NCBI RefSeq assembly: GCF_003217775.1
Contig: NZ_QJVJ01000020.1
Coordinates: 1-64,000 of the forward strand
Origin: Paenibacillus flagellatus
GTDB lineage: Bacteria; Bacillota; Bacilli; Paenibacillales; NBRC-103111
Direction of reading: 5' to 3'
DNA: 64,000 nt
Positions 61,759 to 64,000 of the stretch are shown piece by piece. Within the stretch, counting starts at the first letter, position 1, and each line of letters opens with the position of its first letter. Position numbers and translations under genes: made by a program. The notes below the pieces were generated by a model. It was given only the letters and a program-made list of their open reading frames with translations, had not been told where the DNA came from and ran no database searches.

Positions 61759-62816
61759 TCCGACCCCCGCTTCTTCATGACGTTCTCGAGATATTCCTTC
61801 CACGCGATCCGGTCTTTCTCCTCGTCCTTCACGATGGCGCCCTGCAGCCCGGCGGCCAAGTCCTCGTCGGCGATTTGCCCTCCTCCGAAGCTGGCGGCGA
61901 GCGCCATGCTGTTCGTCAGCAGCGAGATCGCCTCCGCCGTCGAGATGACGCCGCCCGGCGTCTTCACCTTCTCCTTGCCGTCCAGCGTCGTCCCGCTGCG
62001 CAGCTCGCGGAAGATGGTGACGACTTTGCGGATCGCCTCCTCCTCCGGCGGCGCCGCCTTCAGCTCGTAGCTCGCCGCGATTTCCCGCACCCGCTTGCGG
62101 ACGATGTCCACCTCCGTGTCCAAATCGTTCGGGGACGGCAGCACCAGGATGTTGAACCGGCGCTTGAGCGCCGCGGACATCTCGTTCACGCCGCGGTCCC
62201 GCGTATTCGCCGTGGCGATGATCGAGAAGCCGCGGGCGGCCGACACTTCGCGGGCGAGCTCGGGGATCGAGATCGTCTTCTCGGACAAAATCGAGATGAG
62301 CGCGTCCTGCACCTCCGAGGCGCATCGCGAGATTTCCTCGAAGCGGGCGATGCCGCCGCTCTCCATCGCCCGGTAGATCGGGCTTTTGATCAGCGCCTGG
62401 TCGGACGGACCGTTCGCGAGCAGCATCGCGTAGTTCCACGAGTAGCGGATATGCTCCTCGCTCGTCCCGGCCGTCCCTTGAATCACCTTGGACGAATCGC
62501 CGTGAATGGCCGCCGTCAAATTTTCCGACAGCCACGACTTCGCCGTGCCGGGCTCGCCGATCAAGAGCAGCGCGCGGTCCGTCAGCAGCGTGGCGATGGC
62601 GATCTCCACCAGCCTCCGGTTGCCGATATATTTCGGGGTGATAGTCACCCCTTTCGCTTCCCCGCCGGTTATAAACGTCAGCACCGCACGCGGCGACAGC
62701 TTCCACCCCGCCGGCTTCGCGTCCGTATCGAACGCCTGGAGCGCTTCAAGCTCCCGCTCGTACTGCCGTTCGGCCGGCAGCCTTAGAACCGTTTCGTTTT
62801 GAGCCATTCGATCCAT
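61716..62816 (-). CDS. MoxR-type AAA+ ATPase
   Basis: A 366-aa protein. Walker A GEPGTAKSWLSENLTAAIHG (residues about 87-106), Walker B FEEISRCASEVQDALISILS, sensor IIATANTRDRGVNEMSAALK with arginine finger RRFN. MoxR ATPases remodel or activate partner proteins, typically with a VWA protein encoded nearby, as here. AAGGAG lies just before ATG 62816; the alternative ATG 62807 would be too far. It overlaps the HEAT-repeat gene by 34 bases and the DUF5682 gene by 43 bases, implying coordinated translation and a complex. Confidence 0.93.
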   Translation of the reverse strand: MDRMAQNETVLRLPAERQYERELEALQAFDTDAKPAGWKLSPRAVLTFITGGEAKGVTITPKYIGNRRLVEIAIATLLTDRALLLIGEPGTAKSWLSENLTAAIHGDSSKVIQGTAGTSEEHIRYSWNYAMLLANGPSDQALIKSPIYRAMESGGIARFEEISRCASEVQDALISILSEKTISIPELAREVSAARGFSIIATANTRDRGVNEMSAALKRRFNILVLPSPNDLDTEVDIVRKRVREIAASYELKAAPPEEEAIRKVVTIFRELRSGTTLDGKEKVKTPGGVISTAEAISLLTNSMALAASFGGGQIADEDLAAGLQGAIVKDEEKDRIAWKEYLENVMKKRGSEWRSLYGACRELNG

Positions 62817-64000
62817 CCCGCTCCTTTACCCGTCTCTTGGTCCGTCTTCGATTCGATCGCGTCCGCCAGCTCGATCAGCCGGTCCTTCACGTTCTCGTAG
62901 GCAATGCCCTCGGCGTATCGGCGAAGCCGCTCCCCGTACGGGCGCGGCAGCATCGACAGCAGCTGCGTCTTCTCGCGGTCGAGGTAGTACAGCTGCCGAG
63001 GCGGAACCTGCTCCAGCGCGCTCATCGCAAGCTCGGGGGCGTCGGCCGAGCCGAGCCGGAACAGAGCCAGCAGCGCCGAGACGGTCCCGGCCTTGTTCAG
63101 CTGCGGCGCCGCGGCGACCTTGCCGGTCAAGTACGCAATCGTCTTCCGGTCGGCGCGCCGGGCCAGCCGGCAGACGAGCTCCGCTTCGTCCAGCTCGACG
63201 AGCCGATCGACCCAGCGCTCGTCCCAATCCGTATGCACGCCCTCGTCTTCAGGTTCATCCGTCTCCTCCGACGCATGAGCCTCCGGCACCGTCCATGCGC
63301 GCATCGCGCGCATCAGCTCCCGCGTCTCGGCGCGATGCTTGTTCGCCGCGAACGGCTCGTATGCCTCGTAGACGTCGCCGGGCGGCAGCGTCCGAACGGC
63401 CGCGGCGAAGCTGTAGGGGAGGAGCCGGTGGCCGCCGCGGTGCCGCATCCCGTGCAGGAACGCGTAGGCCGACGGCGTCTCCATCCCGAGCAGCATCGCC
63501 GCGGACAGCTCGCGCAGCTCCGCCGTCTCCTTCGCCTTCTCCGGCAGCGGCGCGTCGGTCAAAATCCGGGTCAGCAGCCGCTCGCAGCCGTCGAGCCGCT
63601 TCCCGTCCAGCGACTGCACGGCCGCTAGCAGCCGGCCCGCGGCATCTTCTCTCGCCTCCTCGGTGTCCGCCGCCCCGAGCTTCCCGAGGCACTCGTCCGC
63701 ATACCGCAGCACTTGCCCGGCCAGCCGCCCGTCCCCGCTTTGGCGGATCGGCTCGACGGCCAAGTCGCTTTCTTTGCCGGCCAGCGCTTCGAGAAGACGT
63801 GCGGCGGCTTTCTCCGTGCTGAGCTCGGCCAATGCGCCCAAGGCGGCGCGGCGAATTTCCTTTTTGCGGTCATGGGACTGCTCCAGCAGAAACGCTTCCT
63901 CGTCCGGAAAGCCGCCCAGGAGACCGATCGCCGCATGGCGCACGTCGGACGACCCTTCTTTGGCCGCCTGTACGTACAGCTCCCGCTCGGCGGCGCCCGC
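62783..64000 (-). CDS. HEAT-repeat protein (DUF5691-like), start beyond the right edge
   Basis: At least 405 aa and open to base 64000. The upstream end ELYVQAAKEGSSDVRHAAIG, EEAFLLEQSHDRKKEIRRAA and LGALAELSTEKAAARLLEAL are HEAT-type helical repeats. The middle has longer helices and an acidic linker (SEETDEPEDEGVHTDWDERW). HEAT proteins act as scaffolds. It is the first gene seen of an operon with MoxR, DUF5682 and VWA genes. In other bacteria that cluster often contains a DUF5691 helical protein and a SWIM zinc-finger protein, and this gene may be the former. An internal GTG at 63943 is in frame but is probably not the start. Confidence 0.8.
   Translation of the reverse strand, partial: AGAAERELYVQAAKEGSSDVRHAAIGLLGGFPDEEAFLLEQSHDRKKEIRRAALGALAELSTEKAAARLLEALAGKESDLAVEPIRQSGDGRLAGQVLRYADECLGKLGAADTEEAREDAAGRLLAAVQSLDGKRLDGCERLLTRILTDAPLPEKAKETAELRELSAAMLLGMETPSAYAFLHGMRHRGGHRLLPYSFAAAVRTLPPGDVYEAYEPFAANKHRAETRELMRAMRAWTVPEAHASEETDEPEDEGVHTDWDERWVDRLVELDEAELVCRLARRADRKTIAYLTGKVAAAPQLNKAGTVSALLALFRLGSADAPELAMSALEQVPPRQLYYLDREKTQLLSMLPRPYGERLRRYAEGIAYENVKDRLIELADAIESKTDQETGKGAGWIEWLKTKRF

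Noticed and set aside
58249-62070. Plus-strand open frame of about 1270 codons opposite the VWA-DUF5682 genes
   Set aside because: Antisense shadow, low-complexity Arg/Leu/Gln-rich sequence, no ribosome site.
1-64000. CRISPR arrays, tRNA or rRNA genes, prophage structural genes
   Set aside because: No regularly spaced repeats, no cloverleaf or rRNA-like sequence, and no capsid, tail or portal-like proteins were found on either strand.

Overview
The window looks like a chromosomal segment of a moderately high-GC Gram-positive of the Bacillota, most likely Paenibacillaceae (Paenibacillus/Cohnella type). The reasons are strong AGGAGG-type ribosome sites, abundant hairpin-plus-T terminators, a SigZ-type ECF sigma factor, an S-layer (SLH) surface protein, a 7TMR-DISM hybrid sensor kinase with a second LytS-like kinase end, a DUF1836 regulator, and a carbohydrate locus with a lipoprotein solute-binding protein and a large secreted heparinase-like enzyme. 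No tRNA, rRNA or CRISPR array was seen.

Region 1 (1-11.5 kb) is an accessory, defence-type island. It starts with the right end of an IS21-family element (end of istB plus two terminal repeats). A visibly A+T-rich stretch follows, carrying a two-gene module: a 310-aa soluble protein and a 4-TM membrane protein. A textbook Gram-positive LexA/SOS operator (GAAC-N4-GTTC) lies just upstream of the module, and a terminator follows it. Next come a McrBC-type pair (McrB-like AAA+ GTPase overlapping a DUF2357/PD-(D/E)XK partner), a membrane-anchored Mrr nuclease, a 76-aa basic Cys protein behind a strongly structured RNA leader, a NERD nuclease/UvrD-like helicase fusion, and a second small basic protein whose ribosome site sits in a hairpin. 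A run of 14 G lies between the last two.

Region 2 (11.5-27.5 kb) is metabolic and regulatory: an AraC regulator divergent from a GH36-like alpha-galactosidase, an aldo/keto reductase, sigZ, an NSS sodium symporter, an arylamine N-acetyltransferase, and a PNPOx protein translationally coupled to a PNPOx-GAF-LuxR regulator. It holds several broken genes: a 3' remnant of tatD, a PD-(D/E)XK nuclease with a one-base frameshift, and a nucleotidyltransferase with a frameshift near codon 15.

Region 3 (27.5-36.4 kb) is a leftward polysaccharide-utilisation locus: a sugar-binding lipoprotein with a cre-like site upstream, a 2-hydroxyacid dehydrogenase, a 1577-aa secreted heparinase II/III-like protein with FG-GAP repeats, and an unusual regulator joining a GntR DNA-binding domain to a solute-binding-protein fold. 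No ABC permease genes accompany it.

Region 4 (36.9-57.9 kb) is mixed: an HxlR regulator next to an internally deleted flavodoxin-type reductase, the hybrid kinase, a secreted 5'-nucleotidase with LysM, a tandem overlapping pair of WYL regulators, the SLH protein, a luciferase-like oxidoreductase, an MBL hydrolase, and DUF1836 divergent from a CNNM/CorC transporter across repeated GTTC-ATAN-GAAC palindromes. An MFS exporter, a DJ-1/PfpI protein, and LysR and ArsR regulators complete it.

Region 5 (58.1-64 kb) is a tightly coupled leftward operon running off the right edge: HEAT-repeat protein, MoxR AAA ATPase, DUF5682 protein, VWA protein. With the SOS-controlled two-gene module and the structured-RNA/small-protein locus, it is among the least characterised systems in the window.
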